Below the pieces are notes generated by a model. That model was not told where the DNA came from. It ran no database searches and worked only from the letters and a program-made list of their open reading frames with translations. From positions 46,648 to 110,647 of the forward strand of contig JAFWNG010000015.1 of NCBI GenBank assembly GCA_017510405.1: 64,000 nucleotides of DNA. Reading direction: 5' to 3'. Below are positions 56,951-64,000 of this stretch, one piece after another. The DNA comes from Solobacterium sp. (GTDB taxonomy: Bacteria > Bacillota_I > Bacilli_A > Erysipelotrichales > Erysipelotrichaceae). The translations under genes were made by a program, and so were the position numbers. How positions within the stretch are numbered: position 1 is the stretch's first letter; each line of letters opens with the position of its first letter.

Positions 56951-58462
56951 TCAGAATCCTGCATACATCATTTCGATGGCGCTGAAGCCGGGACCGTATG
57001 CGCCGAAGAACAGCACATAGAAGACCGCGGCATACCAGAAGGACCACCGTACGGCAGACGGCATGCGCTCCAGCTTTGCCCGTACCGAGATGTTCTTTTC
57101 CTTACAGATGCTTACGGCAATAACGATAGCGAAGGAGAAGAAGACCAGCATATAGTCCGTCAGTCCCGGTCCGAGCATGGACCATTCGTTGATGAATACT
57201 TCCGGACGGAAGTTTGTAAAGATCGAGCCGAACATCGTGAATGCCGTGGCTGCGTCAGGCGCCATGAAGTACAGTTCGCCGATGCCCACGATTACGCACA
57301 GTTTGATAAACCGGAAGATGCGGAACCAGAGCGCATTTTCATCGATATGCTTTTTGATCGGTTCTTCCAGCAGGACTTCGATGAAGATGACAGCGAAGTA
57401 ATACAGACCGTATCCCACATACGTCCACTCCGGTCCGTGCCAGATCCCGCTGGTCAGCCATACGCATAACAGCGCGATCATCGGTCCCACATAGCGGGCT
57501 GCCTTTTTCCCGAAGACGCCCTGGATCTTCTTTGTCAGCGTGCGCACCGGCTTTGACAGCGATACGGGATAGAAGATATATGTCCGCAGGAACACTCCCA
57601 GTGTAATATGCCATCTCCGCCAGAAGTCGCCCGCGTTCTTCGCAAAGAACGGCTGCCGGAAGTTCTCCGTCAGGCGGATGCCGAAAATCTGCGCCGTACC
57701 GATCGCGATGTCGATCGTACCGGAGAAGTCCGTATAGATCTGGATGGTGCAGAACAGCATCGCCAGCAGGCTCATTGAGCCGATCGTCTTATATGTCGTA
57801 TAAAGACTGCTCATGGCCGGACTCAGATGATCCGCGATGACCATCTTCTTGAACAGGCCCCACAGGATCCGCTGATATCCCTGCGTCAGATTCACATAGG
57901 TAATATCATTGCCGGCAAAGTACTGTTCCGAAACGTCCGGGAAGCGGACGATCGGTCCTTCTGCCAGCGTCGGGAAGAAGCACAGATACAGAAGAAGTTT
58001 CCAGAACGACGGTGCCGGTTCGTATTTGCCGTCCGCGATATCCGTCATATATGAGACGGCCTGCAGGGTGTAATACGAAATACCGACGGGCACCAGGATG
58101 CGCTTTGTCACCCACCCCGCGCCGAACAGCGTACTGCCGAAGAAATTCGTATACTTCAATACTGCCAGCAGAAGCACGACGCTGATCACGCCGGCTGTCT
58201 GTATGCGTTTCTTATGCTTTTTGAACGCCTTGCGGTCTTCCCCCTTCGGCGCCTTTTTCATCGCTGCGAGCTTATTGCCGAAATACCAAGTGAGCAGCGC
58301 GGTCACAAATACCCAGATCACTGCCCATTGGCTCCAGAGGGCAAAGAAGACAAGGCTGGCGCCGAGCAGGCTCTTCCACCGGTGTTCTTTCGGCGTCAGC
58401 GTATACAGGATCAGTACGGCCGGAAGGAATGCCGCAAAATAACCGACGGAATGGTAGCTCAT
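56951..58462 (-). CDS. MBOAT family membrane O-acyltransferase (DltB/AlgI-like)
   Basis: A 503-residue membrane protein with about eleven helices. YTDFSGTIDIAIG, FRQPFFAKNAGDFWRRWHITL (His285) and TSGIWHGPEW (catalytic His342) are MBOAT hallmarks. Its length and motif order are nearer to the AlgI/PatA branch than to classic DltB (about 400 residues). It should pass the group from the carrier protein across the membrane to an envelope polymer. The ATG overlaps the SGNH gene stop by four bases. Confidence 0.92.
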   Translation of the reverse strand: MSYHSVGYFAAFLPAVLILYTLTPKEHRWKSLLGASLVFFALWSQWAVIWVFVTALLTWYFGNKLAAMKKAPKGEDRKAFKKHKKRIQTAGVISVVLLLAVLKYTNFFGSTLFGAGWVTKRILVPVGISYYTLQAVSYMTDIADGKYEPAPSFWKLLLYLCFFPTLAEGPIVRFPDVSEQYFAGNDITYVNLTQGYQRILWGLFKKMVIADHLSPAMSSLYTTYKTIGSMSLLAMLFCTIQIYTDFSGTIDIAIGTAQIFGIRLTENFRQPFFAKNAGDFWRRWHITLGVFLRTYIFYPVSLSKPVRTLTKKIQGVFGKKAARYVGPMIALLCVWLTSGIWHGPEWTYVGYGLYYFAVIFIEVLLEEPIKKHIDENALWFRIFRFIKLCVIVGIGELYFMAPDAATAFTMFGSIFTNFRPEVFINEWSMLGPGLTDYMLVFFSFAIVIAVSICKEKNISVRAKLERMPSAVRWSFWYAAVFYVLFFGAYGPGFSAIEMMYAGF

Positions 58463-59424
58463 GAGTTCACCCCGTAAAGACCGGTCTCTTCGAGTGCGTC
58501 TTTCCAGCTGTCATACTGTGCGTCCCCGCGGTGATCCGCCGGCGCGTACGTATCTTTGATATACTGTCCCAGCCATGCGTTAACTTTCACAGTGCCGGAA
58601 AAGCTCAGATGATTTCCGCCGTCAGCGCTGTCCTGTGTCCAGTCCATGCCCAGTTCTTCGTTCATCTGGTTCATATCGATATATGTGACGCCGTGTTCTT
58701 CCGCCCACGCATTGACGGCATTGTGCTTAGAGTATTCCCAGTACGCCGGCGCCGGTACGCTCACGATCAGCAGTTCGATGCCGTTCTCCTGACACAGCGC
58801 ATACAGTTTTTCCATCATGTCGCCGGCCATGTATCCGAACGGCTGCGCCGGTTCTGCCGGGTCGCCCATGTAATCGGGATCGCCGACCCACTCGCGTACA
58901 TTTGTCTTGAGCCAGAACCCTTTCAGCGCGTCCGTCTTTCGCACTTTGCCGAAGGATACGCTGCGCGGTTTCAGCAGCCGGTAAGCCTGGTGATAGTGCA
59001 CGATCGGGAAAAGCTTCTCCGCCGCCCGCAGATAGGGATCCTTGCTGTAGATATCCGAATCCAGATACAGACAGCTCGCTTCCAGCACCAGCAGCTTCAC
59101 GTCCTGGTTTTTGACCGCCTGCGCCGTCAATGCGTAGGTGTCCGGCAGGATCTGCGCCGGGTTTGCGATATTAAAGGACGATATGCCCTGTTCGCTCCAG
59201 AACTGCAAGGGCGAGAATCCGTCGCTTGCCTCACTGTCCCCCGCGAACAGCACATCCACCGTGTTTTCCTTCTCTCCGTTCAGGTTCTCCAGCGTGCGGA
59301 CATAGGACGGAAGATTATATACATCATTGTCTTTCGGCCTTACGATCACAGAGGCAGCCGTCAGGATCATTGCCAGTCCGCACAGAAAGCCGAATATTTT
59401 CACAAGATTCTTCTTTTTGTTCAT
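58459..59424 (-). CDS. SGNH/DltD-like membrane-anchored hydrolase
   Basis: A 321-residue protein with an N-terminal membrane anchor (about residues 8-28) and an outward domain. VLFAGDSEASDG holds the nucleophile Ser64 of the GDS motif, and the C-terminal DGGNHLSFSG supplies the Asp/His pair. It belongs to the DltD/AlgX/DHHW-like partners of MBOAT enzymes. It is the first gene of a seven-gene operon ending at 52874. The leader is short with GGGGAAG before the ATG. Confidence 0.88.
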   Translation of the reverse strand: MNKKKNLVKIFGFLCGLAMILTAASVIVRPKDNDVYNLPSYVRTLENLNGEKENTVDVLFAGDSEASDGFSPLQFWSEQGISSFNIANPAQILPDTYALTAQAVKNQDVKLLVLEASCLYLDSDIYSKDPYLRAAEKLFPIVHYHQAYRLLKPRSVSFGKVRKTDALKGFWLKTNVREWVGDPDYMGDPAEPAQPFGYMAGDMMEKLYALCQENGIELLIVSVPAPAYWEYSKHNAVNAWAEEHGVTYIDMNQMNEELGMDWTQDSADGGNHLSFSGTVKVNAWLGQYIKDTYAPADHRGDAQYDSWKDALEETGLYGVNS

Positions 59425-59438
59425 TTTCTACTTCCCCA

Positions 59439-59474
59439 ATTGATAATGATATCAATAAAAGACATCTCTCTCAA
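59439..59474 (-). promoter_or_regulatory. Promoter and Fur-like operator of the Dlt-like operon
   Basis: TTGAGA (59469-59474) and TATCAT (59446-59451) are 17 bases apart on the minus strand. The inverted repeat ATTGATA-ATGA-TATCAAT (59439-59456) covers the -10 and the start site and resembles a Fur box half. Confidence 0.62.
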
Positions 59475-59828
59475 CTACCCCAGACCAATTCCGGTACGCT
59501 TAAGCCGTCAGACCGTTTCCTGTTATTCCTGCGGAAGACGTCAGCAGATACACTGAAAGAAACAAGTCTCTGGTCCTGTTCTGCGGCGGCAGAAAACAGC
59601 GTATAATGAAAAAAAGACGCAGTACCGTGCATAACGGAAAAGGACACAAACCGGAATATACTCTGTTTTGATTTCTCAGAAACCGGTATGGCGGGAAATA
59701 ACGGGTGCGGACCTTTTCGGCTGCACCGGGGACATCGACCGCAGCGGGACAGTTCACCCGTGCGCACGAATAATAACGAGTATATTCAGGAGCTTCGGGC
59801 ATTTGCCGGACACTCCGGGGAGATGAGC
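59475..59828. other. Non-coding stretch between the Dlt-like operon and the small membrane protein
   Basis: No convincing gene. A TATAAT on the plus strand at 59602-59607, with a poor -35 (TTCTGC, 17 bases up), could start the two-gene unit at 59829. An open frame from 59688 extends the next gene upstream but lacks coding character. Confidence 0.4.
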
Positions 59829-60158
59829 ATGCTTTCTTTATTCTGTATTCTTCTCAATATCGGTTTCTTCTTCGTCCTGAATCAGCCGATCTATACCGAC
59901 CGCACCCTGTTCCCGGACGGAACGGTCCGCGAATGGCAGCGCAGTCCCGCCAATCGCCTGTATATATCCGGACAGCAGGAACTGATGCAGTTGATGACCG
60001 TGATTGCGGTGATCAGTATTCTCTGCAATATTCTCCTGCTCTTCGGTGTCCGAAATAAAACCGTGCGCCGGATCTGCCTCATCAGTACGGTCCTGGCTGC
60101 ACTTCTGTTTATCTTTATCATGATCCATACAAACAACACACACGTAAACTATGCATGA
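59829..60158 (+). CDS. Small membrane protein of unknown function
   Basis: A 109-residue protein with three hydrophobic segments (LSLFCILLNIGFFFVL at the start, and two near the end, VIAVISILCNILLLFG and ICLISTVLAALLFIFIMI) around a polar loop. ATG 59829 has GGGGAG six bases upstream; an ATG two codons earlier has none. It precedes the alpha/beta hydrolase by 25 bases. No family recognised. Confidence 0.7.
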   Translation: MLSLFCILLNIGFFFVLNQPIYTDRTLFPDGTVREWQRSPANRLYISGQQELMQLMTVIAVISILCNILLLFGVRNKTVRRICLISTVLAALLFIFIMIHTNNTHVNYA

Positions 60159-60183
60159 CGCACCATGCAGGAAAGGAGCGCCT

Positions 60184-60999
60184 GTGAAAGAACGCACTTA
60201 TATGACACCGGCCGGCACGATCCATTACTGGGTAAACAGTACCGCCAGGCACAGCACCCCGCAGCTTGTTTTCCTTCCCGGTCTCACGGCTGATCACAGA
60301 CTGTTTGAAAAACAGATCGAATGCTTTGAAGGACAGTATCCCCTACTGGTATGGGACGCGCCGGGACACGCTGCCTCATGGCCGTTTGCCCTGAATTTCC
60401 GCCTGGCGGACAAGGCAAAGTGGCTGGATGAGATCCTGAAGCAGGAAGGCTTTGAACAGCCGGTCATCGTCGGACAGTCCATGGGCGGCTACGTGGGACA
60501 GGCATATTCGCAGCTGTTTCCGGATAAACTGCACGGTTTTATATCGATTGATTCCGCGCCGCTGCAGCGCAGTTATATGAATGCGGCGGAGCTGTGGATG
60601 CTGAAACGGATGGAACCGGTCTACCGGTTTTACCCGTGGAAGTCCCTTCTGAAAGCGGGAAGCCGCGGCGCAGCGGAATCGGAATACGGAATCGGTCTGA
60701 TGCGCTCCATGATGATGACGTATGACGGCGATCAGAAGCGGTACGCCCGCCTTTCCGGTCACGGATTCCGCATCCTTGCCGAAGCGATCGAAGAAGACCT
60801 CCCCTATGAGATCCGCTGTCCCGCGCTGCTGATCTGCGGCGAAAAAGACCGTGCCGGTTTCTGCCTTCGGTACAATAAGGCATGGCATAAAAAGACCGGC
60901 ATCCCGATCGAATGGATCAAAGGCGCCGGCCACAATTCCAACACGGATGAACCGGATCTCGTGAACCGCCTCATCGCAGATTTCGTTTCCACCCTTTAG
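60184..60999 (+). CDS. Alpha/beta hydrolase
   Basis: A 271-residue serine hydrolase starting at GTG 60184, five bases after AGGAG; the frame extends upstream but the GTG is better placed. LVFLPGLTADHRLFEKQ is the oxyanion-hole region, VGQSMGGYVGQAYS holds the nucleophile, CGEKDRAG the acid and GAGHNSNTDEP the His. The family is the broad BioH/MenH-like group; the substrate is not predictable. Confidence 0.9.
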   Translation: MKERTYMTPAGTIHYWVNSTARHSTPQLVFLPGLTADHRLFEKQIECFEGQYPLLVWDAPGHAASWPFALNFRLADKAKWLDEILKQEGFEQPVIVGQSMGGYVGQAYSQLFPDKLHGFISIDSAPLQRSYMNAAELWMLKRMEPVYRFYPWKSLLKAGSRGAAESEYGIGLMRSMMMTYDGDQKRYARLSGHGFRILAEAIEEDLPYEIRCPALLICGEKDRAGFCLRYNKAWHKKTGIPIEWIKGAGHNSNTDEPDLVNRLIADFVSTL

Positions 61000-61009
61000 A
61001 CAGTATTAT

Positions 61010-61930
61010 TTACCATTCGATGAGGATGGATTCCAGCCTTCTGGCAATATCCCGCCGTGTTTCCTCACATTCCTTCGGATGCTTTCTGGCAGCTTTGAAC
61101 ATGAATCCGATCAGTTTTGATGCGCCAAACGGCAGTACCATGCGGATCATGGTCTCCGGGAATACAAAGTGCGTGCCGTGCCGATAGAGAAGCGGAATGA
61201 AGCGGGCTTCGCTTCTCCGGGCAGCCAGCCGTTTTTCCAGACGGCGGATATACCGGCATGTATCCCAGAGGGAATCGTCTTCCGCGCCGACGCATACGAT
61301 CGTGCCGCGGATCTTTTCCGCCCGGATCATTTCTTCTTCCTGCAGCGGATGCAGAAGTTCCGAACGGTCAAACAGACTGCGGGACGCGATCTTATCGCCG
61401 CGCTGACCGGCTTCTTCCATGATCCGGTGCCAGTAGTCCGGATGCGGATATGCGTACGGAAGGTATGGAAGCGGTTTTCCCTGCCATGTCAGGGTGCTTT
61501 CACCGTCCGCCGGACGCTCCTCACAGCCGTCCAGTCCGTCCCGTATGAATCCCTGCATAATGAAATCACAAGGCGACATGGCGATCGTCAGGCTGATCTC
61601 CGGATAATACGAGGCAGCCGCCAGCGCCATCATGCCCGTTGTGGAGGCCCCGGCGATGCCGATCTTTTTTATGCCTTTTTCATGCAGAAACGCAATTGCC
61701 CGGCCGAAGCGCTCGAGCGGAAAACTGTGGGTGCTGTAATCCTTTTTCCCCGGCGACATTGCCAGGGCATGGCAATAGCTGCCATGGATCCACTTCGCAC
61801 CGGTCTTTGCCAGAGTATCATCGGAGCTGTCTCCCAGCATGATGATGACTGCTTTATCTGTGTCTGCCTTACATGGATACCAGACACCGTAAAAGCCATT
61901 CTGTTCCACGGATAATACCTGTTTCTTCAT
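61010..61930 (-). CDS. Alpha/beta hydrolase of the BAAT C-terminal type
   Basis: A 306-residue protein. GIAGASTTGMMALAAASYYP has the nucleophile elbow, here G-A-S-T-T-G, GAEDDSLWDT the acid and LLYRHGTHFVFPE the His. The pattern resembles the acyl-CoA:amino-acid N-acyltransferase/thioesterase C-terminal domain, and a Ser replaces the nucleophile Cys of true acyltransferases. Its ATG overlaps the ATC-hydrolase stop by four bases. It probably cleaves a thioester or peptide-like bond; substrate unknown. Confidence 0.83.
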   Translation of the reverse strand: MKKQVLSVEQNGFYGVWYPCKADTDKAVIIMLGDSSDDTLAKTGAKWIHGSYCHALAMSPGKKDYSTHSFPLERFGRAIAFLHEKGIKKIGIAGASTTGMMALAAASYYPEISLTIAMSPCDFIMQGFIRDGLDGCEERPADGESTLTWQGKPLPYLPYAYPHPDYWHRIMEEAGQRGDKIASRSLFDRSELLHPLQEEEMIRAEKIRGTIVCVGAEDDSLWDTCRYIRRLEKRLAARRSEARFIPLLYRHGTHFVFPETMIRMVLPFGASKLIGFMFKAARKHPKECEETRRDIARRLESILIEW

Positions 61931-62532
61931 TTTCGTTCTTCTTTCCGCAGCCGGTAATCGCAGTACGGAGCGCCTTCACTGACCGCCGTCGTGCGTTCAT
62001 ACCGGATCCCGCGGAATCCTTTCATATACTCTTTGTCCATACTACAGATACAGCGTGACGCCGCTTCGCAGCCAAGTTCTTTTGCCAGTTCATGATACGG
62101 ACACGACAGGATGTTAATGCCGTACAGGTACGGCGGCTCGCTGACTAGTTCCCGCCGGTAGCCGAGTTTTTCACTGCTCATCCGGTCCCCGATCGTTTCC
62201 ACATTGTTCCAGATCAGAGACGGCACGCCGGGAATCGAGGTAATGCCGTATACCGCCCGGGCAAAGATCTTTCCCATCGACTTTCCGTACGCATTGAGGA
62301 TCTCTTCTGCCGCTTCCCCGTGCTTTTCCAGCACCCGGTACAGGCTGACAGCCGGCAGGATCATTGCGCCTTTGTGCTTCTTCAGAGAAGGTCTGCTTTT
62401 CACCGTGGCTGCGTAATCCATCCCTGCTTCCTGCCACAGCTGCGTCCCGTACGCGTTTCCGAAGCGTTTCCTGAGCACTCTTCGAAACGGCAGGAAAAAG
62501 ACATCCCGGTCCAGCGGATTCATTTGACGCAC
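61927..62532 (-). CDS. L-2-amino-thiazoline-4-carboxylic acid (ATC) hydrolase family protein
   Basis: A 201-residue protein with the family's signature: SCPYHELAKELGCEAASRCI (two Cys and His), MDKEYMKGFRGIRYERT and the terminal GAPYCDYRLR. Known members open the ATC ring on the route to cysteine, but most genomic members sit beside methyltransferases and have other, unknown substrates. It overlaps the upstream methyltransferase gene by 13 bases, so translation is coupled. Confidence 0.85.
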   Translation of the reverse strand: MRQMNPLDRDVFFLPFRRVLRKRFGNAYGTQLWQEAGMDYAATVKSRPSLKKHKGAMILPAVSLYRVLEKHGEAAEEILNAYGKSMGKIFARAVYGITSIPGVPSLIWNNVETIGDRMSSEKLGYRRELVSEPPYLYGINILSCPYHELAKELGCEAASRCICSMDKEYMKGFRGIRYERTTAVSEGAPYCDYRLRKEERK

Positions 62533-63200
62533 CGGAAGACCGCAATGCTCTGCACATTGGTGACTTCCGCCTCCGAATACAGTTTCTTCAGCCGCTGTTC
62601 CAGGCTTTCTCTTGTTTCAAACGGACGTGTAAAGAATCCGAGCGGGATATAGATCGTGCGGATCACAGCATCGGTATGCCGGTTGGAGCCTTCCACATAG
62701 AAACAGCCGGTAAATATGCCGCCTTTCTTCAGCACACGGTATGTTTCCGCATACGCTGCCTCTTTGTCCGGAAACGCATGGAAGCCGTTCAGCGATACCA
62801 CAGCATCAAAGCTTTCGTCCGCAAACGGAAGTTTTCCGACATCCCCCTGTACGAAAGACACGTTTGTTATGCCGGCTTTCTCTGCCCGCTTCTGTGCGCT
62901 TTCCATCATTTTCTCCGAATAATCCAGACATGTGATCTCCGCGTTTTTCAGCCCGGCAAACACCGGCATGGACAGAACGCCGGTGCCGACCGGCACTTCC
63001 AGAAGACGGCCGGAAAAATCCGCCGGGATCGGTTCAAATGCCCTTGCCTGATACTCCAGGGCGTCCTCTGGTTTCATATTCCACACATATTTCTGCATCG
63101 CCCGGCCGAACCATGTCTTCCCGAGCATCATATTATCGTATACGCTGTGCGAACGTCCGAGTTTCCGGTACGCCGACCGGATCTCATCTTTCCGTTCCAT
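62520..63200 (-). CDS. Class I SAM-dependent methyltransferase
   Basis: A 226-residue methyltransferase. LLEVPVGTGVLSMPVF is motif I, with VPVGTG replacing the usual xGxGxG start; CLDYSEKMMESAQKRAEKAG carries the acidic motif II residue, and QGDVGKLPFADESFDAVVSLNG is typical of the UbiE-like branch. GGAGG precedes the ATG. It is the first gene of the three-gene unit with the ATC-hydrolase and BAAT-type hydrolase. Acceptor unknown. Confidence 0.9.
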   Translation of the reverse strand: MERKDEIRSAYRKLGRSHSVYDNMMLGKTWFGRAMQKYVWNMKPEDALEYQARAFEPIPADFSGRLLEVPVGTGVLSMPVFAGLKNAEITCLDYSEKMMESAQKRAEKAGITNVSFVQGDVGKLPFADESFDAVVSLNGFHAFPDKEAAYAETYRVLKKGGIFTGCFYVEGSNRHTDAVIRTIYIPLGFFTRPFETRESLEQRLKKLYSEAEVTNVQSIAVFRCVK

Positions 63201-63216
63201 AATAAAGCCTCCTTTG

Positions 63217-63266
63217 GTTAGCCTCTACTAACATCAAATTATAGAACGCGGCTGACTGCATTACAA
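63217..63266 (-). promoter_or_regulatory. Promoter and inverted repeat of the methyltransferase operon
   Basis: TTGTAA (63261-63266) and TATAAT (63238-63243) are 17 bases apart on the minus strand. GTTAG (63217-63221) and CTAAC (63228-63232) form an inverted repeat over the start site, resembling a partial DtxR-type operator. Confidence 0.6.
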
Positions 63267-63295
63267 TGTGCAGATTCTTCCAATTCTGCTACAAT
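63267..63295 (+). promoter_or_regulatory. Promoter of the CsoR-type regulator, leaderless
   Basis: TGTGCA (63267-63272) and the extended -10 TGCTACAAT (63287-63295) are 17 bases apart. The -10 ends six bases before ATG 63302, and there is no ribosome site, so transcription probably starts on the A of the ATG. Confidence 0.6.
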
Positions 63296-63301
63296 GCTCT
63301 T

Positions 63302-63664
63302 ATGACAGAAACATATACACATGACGGGACGACCCACACCCATACACACGATGGAACGACCCACACGCACACGCACGGCGGACATACTCATACACATACC
63401 CACGATCCCGAGGAGATCCGGAAAATTCTGAACCGGTTTTCCCGTTCGATCGGTCATCTCGAATCCGTACGGCGCATGGTGGAGCGCGGGGAAGACTGCT
63501 CCGACGTGCTGATCCAGCTGGCAGCGGTGCGCGGCGAGATCACCAGGATCTCGGAATTACTGCTGAAAGAGCATCTGGAACACTGTATCCGGGACGCGGT
63601 CGAGACCGGGGATATGGAAGCCATCGAGAAGATGAACGAAGCCATCGAAAAAATGATCAAATAA
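63302..63664 (+). CDS. CsoR/RcnR-type metal-sensing regulator with His-rich N-terminus
   Basis: A 120-residue repressor. Residues 36-105 are the DUF156 helical domain, with Cys66, His91 and Cys95 in exactly the C-x24-H-x3-C spacing of the copper site of CsoR. In front lies a stretch with eleven His in residues 1-34, mostly as Thr-His repeats, which is unusual for the family. The His-rich tail could bind nickel, copper or zinc. It is divergent from the methyltransferase operon and probably controls its own promoter or nearby genes. Confidence 0.88.
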   Translation: MTETYTHDGTTHTHTHDGTTHTHTHGGHTHTHTHDPEEIRKILNRFSRSIGHLESVRRMVERGEDCSDVLIQLAAVRGEITRISELLLKEHLEHCIRDAVETGDMEAIEKMNEAIEKMIK

Positions 63665-63668
63665 ATAT

Positions 63669-63697
63669 CCACCGGCCAAGCCGGTGGTTTTTCAGTT
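63669..63697 (+). terminator. Terminator of the regulator gene, or IS200/IS605 end hairpin
   Basis: CCACCGGC-CAA-GCCGGTGG is followed by TTTTT. It can end the CsoR gene, and similar hairpins often border IS200/IS605 elements. Confidence 0.65.
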
Positions 63698-63699
63698 TC

Positions 63700-64000
63700 G
63701 GGCATAGCCCTGCTCTCAGAGCTGCGCTTTACAGCGCAAATGTGGTCTGCGCGAGCATACTATCTCTTCTTACCCTTAAACGGATCTTCGAATTCAAGTT
63801 CCAGCTGCTCGGCTACCTTGTCTTCTTTCAATTGGTTCTGTATATACTCTGCTATCTTTTTTGTGTTTTTTCCTACTGTATCCACATAGTAGCCTCGGCA
63901 CCAGAATTGTCTGTTTCTGTATTTGAATCTTGCATTTGCCCATCTTTCAAATATCATCTGACTGCTCTTTCCTTTCAAATATCCAACAAATCCTGACACA
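63700..64000 (-). mobile_element. Right part of an IS200/IS605-like element
   Basis: The transposase tail and an outside hairpin GCGC-TTTACA-GCGC (about 63725-63738) mark one end of an element that continues past the window. IS200/IS605 ends carry such hairpins instead of inverted repeats. The exact boundary cannot be fixed without the other end. Confidence 0.6.
63760..64000 (-). CDS. IS200/IS605 family transposase TnpA, C-terminal part
   Basis: The visible 80 codons read as the C-terminus of the Tyr1 HUH transposase: VGYLKGKSSQMIFERWANARF, RQFWCRGYYVDTVGKNTKKI and the final EDPFKGKKR are typical. The catalytic HUH motif and probably more lie beyond the right edge, while Tyr within RGYYVDT is in the expected catalytic region. 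Whether the copy is intact cannot be seen. Confidence 0.85.
   Translation of the reverse strand, partial: VSGFVGYLKGKSSQMIFERWANARFKYRNRQFWCRGYYVDTVGKNTKKIAEYIQNQLKEDKVAEQLELEFEDPFKGKKR

Overview
The window looks like a chromosome segment of an anaerobic Gram-positive bacterium (Bacillota, probably gut-type; Erysipelotrichia or Clostridia are my best guesses, not proven). Reasons: AGGAGG-type ribosome sites, lipobox lipoproteins, a Dlt-like envelope operon, DUF4214 surface proteins, a molybdenum-hydroxylase locus of strict-anaerobe type, and about 50-55% G+C by eye with one sharply AT-rich island. No rRNA, tRNA or CRISPR was seen.

Layout. (1) 1-5.4 kb: a cut-off unknown gene, an MFS transporter with a family 1 6-phospho-beta-glucosidase under a palindromic promoter, a lipoprotein with an apparent frameshift in its signal peptide, and a LysR regulator. 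(2) 5.4-22.1 kb: the core of the window, a molybdenum-hydroxylase accessory locus matching the families around Desulfovibrio DVU_1551-DVU_1558. It holds an XDH-type aldehyde oxidoreductase, a flavin/Fe-S dicluster protein, a small redox protein, a G3E GTPase, radical SAM TrsS, a CoA-ligase-like enzyme, methyltransferase TrsM, a C-GCAxxG-C-C protein, a histidine phosphatase-HD fusion, XdhC, a metal/chelate ABC importer, and a nucleotidyltransferase fused to a ModE/LysR-type DNA-binding domain. (3) 22.3-30.8 kb: accessory genes (deacetylase, acetyltransferase, tannase-like esterase, Xre regulator, nitroreductase, double GGCT-fold protein) and an AT-rich island whose PLD-SNF2 helicase is cut and fused in frame to the tail of a TetR regulator. 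(4) 30.8-51.7 kb: a giant DUF4132 protein with a small partner, two DUF4214 surface proteins (one of 2,315 residues with three long repeat units), prolyl-tRNA editing protein, MscS channel, Thr-Pro-stalk surface protein, aldo/keto reductase and beta-helix lipoprotein. (5) 52.9-59.4 kb: a Dlt-like operon (SGNH/DltD-like, MBOAT, DltA-like ligase, carrier protein) that also contains a PLP decarboxylase and a tocopherol-cyclase-like protein, under one promoter overlapped by an inverted repeat. (6) 59.4-64 kb: two hydrolase units, an ATC-hydrolase/methyltransferase operon, a His-rich CsoR-type regulator transcribed apparently without a leader, and the end of an IS200/IS605 transposase gene.

How the genes work together. 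In region 2 the ABC importer probably brings in a metal or chelate, the nucleotidyltransferase probably builds the dinucleotide cofactor, XdhC probably matures the active site, and the dicluster and small redox proteins could carry electrons; the roles of TrsS, TrsM and the ligase remain unknown. In region 5 the ligase should load an amino acid on the carrier protein, the PLP enzyme may decarboxylate it there (as BtrK does in butirosin synthesis), and the MBOAT/SGNH pair would move the product to an envelope polymer. Both are inferences from family knowledge and gene order.
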